Source of the DNA: AC-32 sp963717725 | Lineage (GTDB): Bacteria > Actinomycetota > Thermoleophilia > Gaiellales > Gaiellaceae | NCBI GenBank assembly: GCA_963717725.1 | Contig: CAVQWS010000003.1 | Span: 124,001-188,000, forward strand | DNA length: 64,000 bases | Direction of reading: 5' to 3' | In this document: positions 55,624 to 63,725 of the stretch, piece by piece | Layout of the letters: every line of letters begins with the position of its first letter | Numbering within the stretch: position 1 is the stretch's first letter | Notes under the pieces: generated by a model | Told to the model about the DNA's origin: nothing | Seen by the model: only the letters and a program-made list of their open reading frames with translations | The model's database searches: none | Program-made: the position numbers and the translations under genes

Positions 55624-55641
55624 CCCGCGTAGCGGGGTTTT
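55624..55641 (+). terminator. Possible hairpin with T-run
   Basis: CCCGC, loop GTA, GCGGG, then GTTTT on the plus strand, downstream of mntH beyond a convergent small gene. The stem is only 5 bp. Confidence 0.3.
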
Positions 55642-55647
55642 ACACCC

Positions 55648-56835
55648 CTAGAGGTAGCCGAGCGGATCGACCGGGTTGCCGTTGATCCGCACCTCGAAGT
55701 GCAGGTGCGGGCCGAAGCAATGGCCCGTGCAGCCGACGTAGCCGATCGTCTGGCCCTGCGAGACGATCTGGCCGACGGAGACGGCGATCTGCGACTGGTG
55801 GCCGTAGGCGGTCGAGATCCCGCGGCCGTGGTCGATCGCGACCAGGTTTCCGTACCCCGACATCCAGCCGGCGTAGATGACGCGGCCGGAGGCGGCGGCG
55901 TGGATCGGCGTGCCGTACCCGACGCCGATGTCGATGCCCTCGTGCATCCGGCCCCAGCGCCAGCCGAAGGGGCTCGTCACCGGCCCGTTGACCGGCCAGA
56001 TGAATCCGGCCGCCGATGGCGTCGTGTCGCCGGGCGAGTACGAGTAGGACGACTGGGCCGAGCGGATCTGCGAGCCGAGCGCGGCGCTAGCAGCCTGCAG
56101 CCCGGCGACCTCGTGCAGGTACTCGGCCTTCGATTCCTTGACGTTGCGCAGCGCCTCGCGCTTGGTAACGCGAGCAGCCGCCAGCCGGTCTTCGCTGGCC
56201 AGCAACTGGTCGCGCAGCGCGCGCACCTGGTTGGTGCGAACCCCGATCGTCCGCACTTCGGCGGCGGCGAGGGAGCGGAAGCGCTTTGTGACCTCGCGCT
56301 GCTCGTGCACCCGTTCCTTCGCGTTTCCGACCTGCCCGGCGATCGAACGGTCCTGCGCGTTGAGCGAATCGAGCACCTGCGCGGCGTCGATCAGGTCGGT
56401 CACGCTCTTGGAGCCGAACACCACCTCGAGCGAGCTCGGTTCCCCATTCTCGTAGAGGTCCACGAGTCGGTTGCCGAGCCGGTCGACCATCGTCTCGTAC
56501 TCGCCGCGGTAGAGGTTGAACCTGCTCGTCTGCAGGTTGAAGAGCTCGGTCAGCTTGTCGAGCTTCTCCTGGTGCAGCTGGAGGTCGCGCTCGAGCGGGG
56601 CGAGCCGCGTCGAGACGAGGCCGACCTGCGAGGCGAGGGTGCGGATCTCGGAGTTGACCGTGGCGATCTGGCCGGCGAGCGTCCGCTCGCGCTGCTGCGC
56701 CCACGCGAGCTTCGCCTGCACCCGCTGGAGGCGCGCGTCGATCGCCTGCTTGCGGCTCGCGACGTCGCCGCTCGCAGGGCTCGCCGAGACGGCCACGAGG
56801 ACTACGAGCAGCGGCAGCAGTCGCCGAAAGCGCAT
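55648..56835 (-). CDS. Secreted murein hydrolase activator-like M23 metallopeptidase
   Basis: 395 residues. Signal peptide (about 1-24), long coiled coil (about 25-250) and a C-terminal M23/LytM domain (about 285-395) with HEGIDIGVGYGTPIHAAASG and FGPHLHFEVR. The zinc ligands HxxxD and HxH are intact, so the domain may itself be an endopeptidase, unlike degenerate EnvC. The layout is that of EnvC/PcsB-type proteins acting in septal peptidoglycan splitting. No ftsEX pair is in the window. Confidence 0.9.
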   Translation of the reverse strand: MRFRRLLPLLVVLVAVSASPASGDVASRKQAIDARLQRVQAKLAWAQQRERTLAGQIATVNSEIRTLASQVGLVSTRLAPLERDLQLHQEKLDKLTELFNLQTSRFNLYRGEYETMVDRLGNRLVDLYENGEPSSLEVVFGSKSVTDLIDAAQVLDSLNAQDRSIAGQVGNAKERVHEQREVTKRFRSLAAAEVRTIGVRTNQVRALRDQLLASEDRLAAARVTKREALRNVKESKAEYLHEVAGLQAASAALGSQIRSAQSSYSYSPGDTTPSAAGFIWPVNGPVTSPFGWRWGRMHEGIDIGVGYGTPIHAAASGRVIYAGWMSGYGNLVAIDHGRGISTAYGHQSQIAVSVGQIVSQGQTIGYVGCTGHCFGPHLHFEVRINGNPVDPLGYL

Positions 56836-56882
56836 CGCGCGTGACTTCGTCGGTGCGACGGGCGTCCCTGCCCGTGAGGGCG

Positions 56883-57560
56883 TTACTGGGGGCTCGGCGG
56901 CGGGCTCGGAGCTGGCGTGGGCTCGGGGACTTGCGCTGGGCCCGGTGGCTCGGATGGCTCGGGCGTCGGCTCCGGGACGGGGACCGGCTGCGGCGGCGGG
57001 CTCGGCTCCGGGAACGGCTCGGGCGGGGGTGCCGGCGGCTCGATCTGGGTCGGCTGAACCTGGAGCTGCGCGCGCTGAATCCGCTCCATGGCGTCTGCGG
57101 CTGTTCGCTCCATCTCTTCCTCCTTCGCGCTGACGAGCCCGTCGAGCTCTGCCAGCTGCTCGCGGGCCGTTTTCGTCCCTTCCTCGTCGTCAGCGTACAC
57201 CGCTTCTCCCAGCAAGCGGGCGGATTCGGCCCTTTGCGCCAGCAGTGCGGTCAGCTCGCGGCGCAGGCGGTAGAGCTCCACGCGCGCAGTCGAATTGACG
57301 GCGACGGACTCGACGGCGTAGCCGGTGGTTTCGCGGAGGGCGCGGAAGACCGGCGCGAGCGCCTTCGCCGGCCGGAAGACGCCGAAGTAGCGCGGCCTGG
57401 CGGTCTCGTACTCGACCGGCACCTGGCCCGTCTCGTCCGGCGGAAGCTCCTCGACCGTCGTTTCGCCGGCGCCGGCACCGACGCGCGCGCCGCACTCGGG
57501 GCAGAAGCGGCTTCCCTTCGGCAGCGCCGAGCCGCAGTTCTCGCAGCTAGCGGCGGGCAT
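56883..57560 (-). CDS. Zinc-ribbon protein with proline-rich tail
   Basis: 225 residues: an N-terminal zinc ribbon (CENCGSALPKGSRFCPECG, about 6-24), a helical central region (about 55-165) and a Pro/Glu-rich C-terminal tail of about 60 residues. It is cytoplasmic by prediction. Third gene of the ccmE operon (14-nt overlap with the CcmI-like gene), so it may take part in cytochrome c maturation, but nothing in its sequence proves that. Confidence 0.65.
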   Translation of the reverse strand: MPAASCENCGSALPKGSRFCPECGARVGAGAGETTVEELPPDETGQVPVEYETARPRYFGVFRPAKALAPVFRALRETTGYAVESVAVNSTARVELYRLRRELTALLAQRAESARLLGEAVYADDEEGTKTAREQLAELDGLVSAKEEEMERTAADAMERIQRAQLQVQPTQIEPPAPPPEPFPEPSPPPQPVPVPEPTPEPSEPPGPAQVPEPTPAPSPPPSPQ

Positions 57561-57861
57561 GCACCTGCTCCCGCTTGCGCTCGGGATCGAGTGCCCGCAA
57601 GGCCTCTGCGGCGCGCCGGCGCAGCGGCCCGACCTGGGCGCGATAGTCGTCGTCGGAGACCTTCCCAGTGCGGTGGTCGAACTCGAGCTCCTTCAACGCT
57701 CCCAGCGCGCGGTCACGCTCCTCGGCCAGGGCAATCCGCTCCTGCTCGTCCTCGGCAGGCTGGCCCAGGCTGTCGTCGGCTCCCCGCGGGTCGCGGAGGA
57801 ACGGCGCGGCCACGAGCACCACGCACGCGACGGCGAGGAGCGCGCCGAGCGCGAGCCACAT
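57547..57861 (-). CDS. CcmI-like membrane protein
   Basis: 104 residues: one N-terminal helix (WLALGALLAVACVVLVAAPFL) and a charged helical domain with RDRALGALKELEFDHRTGKVSDDDYRAQVGPLRRRAAEALRAL, the R-x-L-x-x-L-E-x-D-x-x-x-G-K-x-x-x-x-D-Y pattern of the CcmI/CycH N-terminal module. The TPR part of full CcmI is absent. ATG at 57861 shares a base with the ccmE stop (TGATG). A handler role for apocytochrome is plausible by context. Confidence 0.75.
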   Translation of the reverse strand: MWLALGALLAVACVVLVAAPFLRDPRGADDSLGQPAEDEQERIALAEERDRALGALKELEFDHRTGKVSDDDYRAQVGPLRRRAAEALRALDPERKREQVHARR

Positions 57862-58256
57862 CAGCTCTTCGCGGGCGCGTACTTGGACGGGCATTTCGTC
57901 ACGAGCGTGTTCGGCTTGGCGACGAACGCGTCGTGCGCGAAGCGGCCGTCGACGACGACGTGGCGGCCGAGCTTGAACTGATCCGGCACGCTGCCGCGGT
58001 AGACGACCGGAACGCTCGTGTGGCCGTTGATGTCGGCGACGCGGAAGCGCAGTCCGTTCTGCGCGTAGCCGGCGCCCTGCACCGGACCGACGACGCGGCC
58101 GACGAGCGAGACCAGGCCCTTGTGTCCACGCAGCTCACCCGGTGAGACCTGCGCCGTACGGCCGCCGGCAATCGAGACGTACAGCAGGAAGACCGCGAGC
58201 ACCGCCGCGACCGACAGCGCGAGCACCAGACGGACGGAACGCGGGTTCCGGGCCAC
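57861..58256 (-). CDS. ccmE: Cytochrome c maturation haem chaperone CcmE, CxxxY type
   Basis: 131 residues: N-terminal signal anchor (VRLVLALSVAAVLAVFLLYVS) and the extracytoplasmic OB fold (LVSLVGRVVGPVQ, LRFRVADINGHTSVPVVYRGSVPDQFKLGRHVVVDGRF). The haem-binding C-terminus normally reads HxxxY. Here it is CPSKY, a cysteine with a tyrosine four residues on, the CxxxY variant reported for some archaea and Desulfovibrio. No ccmA, B, C or F is in the window. GTG start exactly 6 nt after TACAAT. Confidence 0.85.
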   Translation of the reverse strand: MARNPRSVRLVLALSVAAVLAVFLLYVSIAGGRTAQVSPGELRGHKGLVSLVGRVVGPVQGAGYAQNGLRFRVADINGHTSVPVVYRGSVPDQFKLGRHVVVDGRFAHDAFVAKPNTLVTKCPSKYAPAKS

Positions 58257-58262
58257 GCTGGA

Positions 58263-58268
58263 ATTGTA
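58263..58268 (-). promoter_or_regulatory. -10 hexamer, leaderless start of the ccmE operon
   Basis: TACAAT, 6 nt, GTG. Confidence 0.65.
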
Positions 58269-58278
58269 CGGGCGCTTG

Positions 58279-58521
58279 TTAAAGCTCGCGCGCGGGCTCG
58301 GTCTTGCGCGTCGGGATCCGGTAACCGTGCTCTTCGCAAAGACTGCCCGGATTGTCCTCGGTGAGCGCGTCGCAGTAACCCTTGCCGTAGGCCGCACGCA
58401 TGAAGGCCGCGACGACCTCGAGGTTCCACTCCCCGATGTCGGCGGCTTCGCGCCAGAGATCGGCCAGACGGAGGTCGATGTCGAGCTCCAGCAGGTCGAT
58501 GCGGGAAGGACGCTTGGCCAT
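58279..58521 (-). CDS. Small soluble protein of unknown function
   Basis: 80 residues, mixed helix: MAKRPSRIDLLELDIDLRLADLWREAADIGEWNLEVVAAFMRAAYGKGYCDALTEDNPGSLC. Two cysteines and an acidic middle. No family recognised. ATG at 58521 is 6 nt after TACCTT. It diverges from the endonuclease-like gene with 43 nt between starts. Confidence 0.65.
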   Translation of the reverse strand: MAKRPSRIDLLELDIDLRLADLWREAADIGEWNLEVVAAFMRAAYGKGYCDALTEDNPGSLCEEHGYRIPTRKTEPAREL

Positions 58522-58527
58522 GGCGCG

Positions 58528-58533
58528 AAGGTA
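58528..58533 (-). promoter_or_regulatory. -10 hexamer, leaderless start of the 80-residue gene
   Basis: TACCTT, 6 nt, ATG. Confidence 0.6.
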
Positions 58534-58552
58534 GCTGGGGCACCGGACGGCA

Positions 58553-58558
58553 TACGAT
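58553..58558 (+). promoter_or_regulatory. -10 hexamer, leaderless start of the endonuclease-IV-like gene
   Basis: TACGAT, 6 nt, GTG at 58565. Confidence 0.6.
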
Positions 58559-58564
58559 CCGTGC

Positions 58565-59446
58565 GTGGGAAAGCTGCGTTTTGGCCCTGCGCGCGTCCCG
58601 TCGCGCCGAAGTCCGAAGACCGCGATCTCGATGCTGCAGAGGCGGGGCTTCGACGCGTGCGAGATCGACTTCGAGGGCGGCTTCTGGATGGACTACGACT
58701 GGGCCGAGCGCTTCGGGGCTCTCGCGCGCGAGGCTGGGATCGCCCTCTCGGTGCATGCGCCGATCGCCGGCTTCATGGGCCACGTCGAGCGCGACAAGAA
58801 GCAGCGGATGGCCGTCGGGATGCTCGACCACTCCGCCGGGATCGCCAAGGCGGCCGGCGCCGAGCCGGTCGTCTTCCACCCCGGCTTCCTGCTCGGCCGC
58901 ACTCGCGCGGCCGCGATCAAGTCCATCACCGAGCAGCTCGCCGAGCTACGGGAACGGCTCGAAGGGAAGGGCCGTGCCGTGCCCTTCGGCGTCGAGGTGA
59001 TGGGCCGCGTGCGCGAGATCGGCAGCCTCGACGACGTGCTCGAGATCTCCCGACGGCTCGGCTGGGTCCGCCCAGTGCTCGACTTCGCCCACATGCACGC
59101 GACGAGCGACGGCGCCTTCACCGACGTCGAGCCCTTCGCCGCTGCGCTCGAAGCCACCGACCAGGTGCTCGAGCCCGACGCGTCGTTCCACATCCACTTC
59201 TCCGACATCGCCTACGCGAACCGGAACGAGACCAAGCACCTGCCCTACGGCGAGGGCACGCTCCGCGCCGACCCGCTCAAGCAGGCGCTGCGGAAGTTCC
59301 GGCGGACGGCGAATGTGATCTCCGAATCGCCCGACCTCGAGTCGAGCCTGGCGATTCAGGCAGTGCTGGCTTCTTCGAGGACGCCCTCGCGGCGCGCGTC
59401 CAGCTCGGCGGCCTCCTCGTCGCGGCCGCGGTCGCGCAGGAACTGA
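58565..59446 (+). CDS. Endonuclease IV-like TIM-barrel protein
   Basis: 293 residues. Metal-site residues of the AP endonuclease 2/Nfo family are in place: SVHAPIAGF, VVFHPGF, GVEVMG, VLDFAHMHA, HIHFSDIAYANRNETKHLPYGEG and ISESP, giving His/Glu/Asp ligands in the usual order. It would nick DNA 5' of abasic sites, although related TIM barrels include sugar isomerases. The last 23 residues are Ser/Arg-rich and lie in the 91-nt overlap with the convergent regulator gene, so they may be non-conserved. GTG start. Confidence 0.78.
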   Translation: MGKLRFGPARVPSRRSPKTAISMLQRRGFDACEIDFEGGFWMDYDWAERFGALAREAGIALSVHAPIAGFMGHVERDKKQRMAVGMLDHSAGIAKAAGAEPVVFHPGFLLGRTRAAAIKSITEQLAELRERLEGKGRAVPFGVEVMGRVREIGSLDDVLEISRRLGWVRPVLDFAHMHATSDGAFTDVEPFAAALEATDQVLEPDASFHIHFSDIAYANRNETKHLPYGEGTLRADPLKQALRKFRRTANVISESPDLESSLAIQAVLASSRTPSRRASSSAASSSRPRSRRN

Positions 59447-62277
59447 ACGAGCGCCTGCAGGAGCTCGCATTGGTGCTTCCGGTGCTCGGTCTCGGCGAGC
59501 GTGTCGTACGCCTGCCGGAGTAGCTCCTCGGCCTCCTCGTCGCGCCCTTGGGCGGCACGCACCAGGCCGAGCGACATCGTCGTCGTGGCGAGCGAGGTGA
59601 CGTCGTGCGGCCCGACGGTCTCACGCGCGGCCAGCGCGAAGCGCTCCGCCTCGTCGACCCGGCCTTGCACCAGCAGCAGCTCGGCCAGAGAACGTTGGGT
59701 CTCGCAGAGCGTCGCGCGGTCCTCGAGCGGCGCGAGGATCCTGATCGACTCGCGGAAGAGCCGCTCCGCCTTGTCGAGCTCGCCCTTGTGTCGCGCCGTC
59801 CAGGCGGCGAAGTTGAGCGTGCGGCCGAGCATCCACGCGGCACCGGCCTCGGCGAGGTGCTCGCGCGCCGCCTCGAGCGCGGCCTCGGCATCATCGAGCT
59901 CGCGCCGGTACAGGTACAGCTGGCCGGCGAAACGAAGCGCCCTGCCACGCGCCTCGGCGCTGCCGCTTTCCTCGGCTAGCAGAATCGCCTGCTCGATCAG
60001 CGGCTCTGCGCGGTCAAGCTCGAGCCGAGCGAGGTAGACGCTCGCAAGTTCGTCGGCGGCCTCGCTCTCGAAGCCTTTGTGCCCGGACGCGCGCGCGAGT
60101 TCGAGCGCCTCGAGCATCACCTGCTCCTCTTTGGCGAGGTCGCCGCGCATCCACGCGATCGTGGCGTGCGCCCGCAGCGCCCGGTAACGGCCATTGTGAT
60201 CGTCGGGCTCGAGCACCGCCAGTGCGTTGTCGACCATCTCCTCGGCGGCGCGGACGTCGCCTTCGCGCATCACCGCGGCCTCCGCGAGGGTGATGAGCGC
60301 CCGGCCCTGCGTCCAGCCGTCGCCCTCGGCGATCGCGGCCGCCAGCACCTCCTCCATCTCGCGCGAGACGGCCGGCAGGTCGCTGAGGCGGTCTGCCGCG
60401 CGGGCGGCGAGATACCGGCGGCGCAGCGTCGGCTCGAGCTCCACCGCGCGGACGAAGTGCTGCCGCGCGGTGCGGTTCGCCTCGCGGGCGAACGCGCGCA
60501 GCCCCGCCTCCGCCAGCGCTTCTGCCGCCTCCTTCTGTAGCTCGACCGGAGCGGCGCCGTCGAGCTCGGTGAGCAGGGCGGTCGCGCGGTCGAGGTGGAA
60601 GGCGCGAATCTCGAGCAGCTCCTCACCCGCTCGCTCCTTCAGCCATTCGGCGAAGCGCGCGTGATGCTCGGCGCGGGCCGACTTGGAAAGACCCGAGTAC
60701 GCGACCTCGCGGATCAGGACGTGCTTGAACTTGTACGCCTTCTCGCCGCGGATCGACGAGCGCTCCTCGTCGAGGACGAACTCGCGCAGCCGCAGGTCGT
60801 CGAGCGTTTCCTCGAGCGACTCGAGCTCCGGCGAGAGCCGCTCGAGCGCGCCCTCCCAGAAGATCCGCCCGATCACTGCCGCGCGCTGGAGCAGCGCTTT
60901 CGCCTCCGGCGCGAGCCGGTCGATGCGCGCGGCGATCAGCGCCTGCAGCGTGTCCGGGATGCGGCCGATGCCCTCGGAGCCCTCCTCGGCCAGCATCCGC
61001 ACGGTCTCCTCGACGAAGAGCGGGTTGCCCTCGGTCTTCGCGAGCACGGCCTGCCGCTCGGACTGGTCGAGCGTGCCGCCGAGCGCGTCGATCAGCTCCT
61101 CGCTCTCGCTCGGGCCGAGTGGCTCGAGCTCGATCGAGGTCGCGCGTACGCGGCCGCCGCCCCAGCCGGGACGGATGTCGAGCAGCTCGGGCCGCGCCAG
61201 CGTGATCACCAGCAGCGGCGCCTCGCGCACCCAGGTGACGAGGTGCTCGATCAGCTCGAGCAGCGGCTCCTCGGCCCAGTGGATGTCCTCGAAGACGAGC
61301 ACGAGCGGCTGTTCCTGCGCGACGCGCTGGGCCCACTCGCGACCCGCCCAGGCGATCTCCTGCTGGCTGCGCTCGGCCTGCACGGCCTCGAGCACGCCCG
61401 AGGCGAGCCCGAGCAGGTCGGCCACAACTTCGTCCTCGCAGAACGAGCGCAGCTTCTCGATCGCCACGTCGAGCGGGTCGTCGTCGACGATCCCGGCCGC
61501 GCACTTGACCATCTCGGCGAGCGGCCAGTAGGTCACGCCCTCGCCGTAGGGCAGGCTGCGGCCGGAGAGCACGGTCGCTCCCTCGATCGCCTGGCTGAAC
61601 TCGCGCGCGAGCCGGCTCTTGCCGACCCCGGCCTCACCGTAGATCGTGAACAGGTGGGCGCGGCGGTCGCGGAGAGCGCGGTCGTAGGTGTTCTGCAACA
61701 GCTCGAGCTCGTAGTCCCGGCCCACGAGCGGGGCCTGCTGCATCTCGCGAACCTCATCGGCCTTGCCACTCAGCGCGCGCCACGCCCAGATCTCGCGGTC
61801 GAGCCCCTTCAGCTCGACAGGCCCGAGATCCTCGACCTCGACACGGCCGAGCGTCAGCCGGTGCGCCCCCGGGCCCAGCAGCACCTGCCCCGGGTCGGCG
61901 GCCTGCTGGAGCCGCGCGGCGACGTTGACGGCCTCGCCGGTCGCGAAGGTCGAGTCGCTGTCGTCCGCGACGACCTCGCCCGACTCGATCCCGATCCGCG
62001 CCTCGAGCTCCAGCTCGTGCACGCCGTCCAGGATGGCCAGCGCGGCGCGAACCGCGCGCTCGGCGTCGTCCTCGTGCGCCTGCGGGATCCCGAAGGCTGC
62101 CATTACGGCGTCGCCGGCGAACTTCTCGACGATCCCGCCGTGCGTGGTCACGCAGTGCGAGACGCGTTCGAAGTACGTCTGGACACGGCGCCGCACGACC
62201 TCGGGATCGGAACCCGTGACGAGCGCCGTCGAGTCGACGAGATCGACGAACAGGACCGTTGCAAGCTTGCGTTCCAT
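59356..62277 (-). CDS. Cyclase-domain, AAA ATPase and TPR multidomain regulator
   Basis: 973 residues: a class III nucleotide cyclase domain (about 1-165) with metal motifs LFVDLVDST and EKFAGDAVMAAFG, then an AAA/STAND-type ATPase (about 185-560) with P-loop GEAGVGKSR, Walker B VLVFEDIHWAEE and a winged-helix extension, and a C-terminal array of about ten TPR-like helices (about 600-970). This architecture is typical of large actinobacterial signalling proteins of unknown target. It does not carry a DNA-binding domain. ATG 6 nt after TACACT. Confidence 0.9.
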   Translation of the reverse strand: MERKLATVLFVDLVDSTALVTGSDPEVVRRRVQTYFERVSHCVTTHGGIVEKFAGDAVMAAFGIPQAHEDDAERAVRAALAILDGVHELELEARIGIESGEVVADDSDSTFATGEAVNVAARLQQAADPGQVLLGPGAHRLTLGRVEVEDLGPVELKGLDREIWAWRALSGKADEVREMQQAPLVGRDYELELLQNTYDRALRDRRAHLFTIYGEAGVGKSRLAREFSQAIEGATVLSGRSLPYGEGVTYWPLAEMVKCAAGIVDDDPLDVAIEKLRSFCEDEVVADLLGLASGVLEAVQAERSQQEIAWAGREWAQRVAQEQPLVLVFEDIHWAEEPLLELIEHLVTWVREAPLLVITLARPELLDIRPGWGGGRVRATSIELEPLGPSESEELIDALGGTLDQSERQAVLAKTEGNPLFVEETVRMLAEEGSEGIGRIPDTLQALIAARIDRLAPEAKALLQRAAVIGRIFWEGALERLSPELESLEETLDDLRLREFVLDEERSSIRGEKAYKFKHVLIREVAYSGLSKSARAEHHARFAEWLKERAGEELLEIRAFHLDRATALLTELDGAAPVELQKEAAEALAEAGLRAFAREANRTARQHFVRAVELEPTLRRRYLAARAADRLSDLPAVSREMEEVLAAAIAEGDGWTQGRALITLAEAAVMREGDVRAAEEMVDNALAVLEPDDHNGRYRALRAHATIAWMRGDLAKEEQVMLEALELARASGHKGFESEAADELASVYLARLELDRAEPLIEQAILLAEESGSAEARGRALRFAGQLYLYRRELDDAEAALEAAREHLAEAGAAWMLGRTLNFAAWTARHKGELDKAERLFRESIRILAPLEDRATLCETQRSLAELLLVQGRVDEAERFALAARETVGPHDVTSLATTTMSLGLVRAAQGRDEEAEELLRQAYDTLAETEHRKHQCELLQALVQFLRDRGRDEEAAELDARREGVLEEASTA

Positions 62278-62283
62278 GCGTCA

Positions 62284-62289
62284 AGTGTA
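62284..62289 (-). promoter_or_regulatory. -10 hexamer, leaderless start of the cyclase-ATPase gene
   Basis: TACACT, 6 nt, ATG. Confidence 0.65.
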
Positions 62290-62327
62290 GAAACGATTCA
62301 GAGGCCCGCTTCCTTCCGCGGTTGGCA

Positions 62328-62333
62328 TAGCAT
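62328..62333 (+). promoter_or_regulatory. -10 hexamer, leaderless start of the phosphohexomutase gene
   Basis: TAGCAT, 6 nt, GTG. Confidence 0.6.
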
Positions 62334-62339
62334 CGGAGC

Positions 62340-63697
62340 GTGCTCGACCCCAAGGTTTTCAAGGCATACGACGTCCGCGGGATCTACGGATCCGAGCTCG
62401 ACGAGGAGGGCGCGCGTGCGATCGGGCGGGCCTTCGTCGAGGTGTTCGGGCCGAAGCGGATCGCCGTCGGGCACGACATGCGCGTCTCCTCGCCCTCGAT
62501 GGCCGAGGCGGCGATCGCCGGCGCGGCCGAGGCGGGCGCGGACGTGCTCGAGCTCGGCCTCGTCGGGACGGAGATGGTCTATTTCGCGGTCGGCGAGCTG
62601 GGGCTCGACGGCGGGATCGCGGTCACGGCCTCGCATAACCCGAAGGAGTACACGGGTCTGAAGATCGTCCGCGAGGGCGCGCTCCCGGTCGGCGGCGAGT
62701 CCGGCCTGCTGGAGATCCGCGACCGGGCCATGGCCGATCCGGCCGCGGCCGAGGGACTGTCCCCGGGACAGGTCCAGCCGTACGACATCTGGGAGCAGTA
62801 CGTCGAGCGCGCGCTCTCGTTCGTCGACGTCGAGGCGATCAAGCCGCTCAAGGTCGTGATCGACGCCGCGAACGGGATGGCCGGCGTGATGCTCCCGCCC
62901 GTGCTCGAGCACCTGCCCCAGCTCGAGGTCGAGCGTTTCTACTTCGAGCCCGACGGCACGTTTCCCGAACCACGCGCCGAACCCGCTGCTGCCCGAGAAT
63001 CGCGAGTTCATCGTCGCCAAGACGCTCGAGGAGCAGCGCCGACTTCGGGGTCGCCTTCGACGGGGACGCCGACCGCTGCTTCTTCGTCGACGACTCGGGC
63101 GAGTTCGTCCCCGGCGACTTCGCGACGGCGCTGTTCGCCGAGTCGGTGCTGGCCAAGGAGCCGGGCGCCAAGATCATCTACGACGTCCGCGCGAGCTGGG
63201 CGGTTCCGCAGACGATCGAGCGCGCCGGCGGGGTGTCGCTGATCAACCGCGTCGGCCACGCGTTCATCAAGCAGCGGATGCGCGAGGAGCATGCGGCCTT
63301 CGGCGGCGAGGTCTCGGGCCACTACTACTTCCGCGACTTCTCGCAGGCCGACTCCGGGGTCGTGCCGTTCCTGCTGATGCTCGAGCTGCTCTCGAAGCGC
63401 GGGCAGAAGCTCTCGGAGATCCTGCGGCCCTTCCGCGAGCGCTTCTTCATCACCGGCGAGCTGAACACGCCGGTCGAGGACGTCGACGCGACGCTGCGCG
63501 AGCTGGAGCAGCGCTTCGGCGCCGAGGGACGGGTCACGCACCTGGACGGGCTCTCGGTGGATGCCGACGACTGGCATTTCAACGTGCGGCCGTCGAACAC
63601 CGAGCCGCTGCTGCGCCTGAATCTCGAGGCGCTCGATCCGGCGCTGATGGAGCGCAAGCGTGACGAGGTGCTGGCCGTGATCCGCGGCGACGCTTGA
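62340..63697 (+). pseudogene. manB: Phosphomannomutase/phosphoglucomutase, frame-disrupted twice
   Basis: A complete alpha-D-phosphohexomutase when read across two frame changes. Frame 1 gives KAYDVRGIYGSEL and the catalytic-serine loop VTASHNPKEYTGLK (about Ser101). At 62961-62963 (TTT) one base is extra, and the next frame gives NHAPNPLLPENREFIVAKTLEEQ. Near 63037 another base is extra, and the last frame gives ADFGVAFDGDADRCFF (metal loop DGDADR), GEVSGHYYFRDF and VRPSNTEPLLRLN (phosphate loop). With both bases removed the protein is about 450 residues. Errors in the sequence are the likely cause. Its product feeds mannose or nucleotide-sugar synthesis. Confidence 0.8.
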
Positions 63698-63715
63698 TCT
63701 AGAAAACCGATCGGC

Positions 63716-63721
63716 TACGCT
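63716..63721 (+). promoter_or_regulatory. -10 hexamer before the LysR gene
   Basis: TACGCT, 4 nt to GTG 63726 or 10 nt to GTG 63732. Confidence 0.4.
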
Positions 63722-63725
63722 GCTG

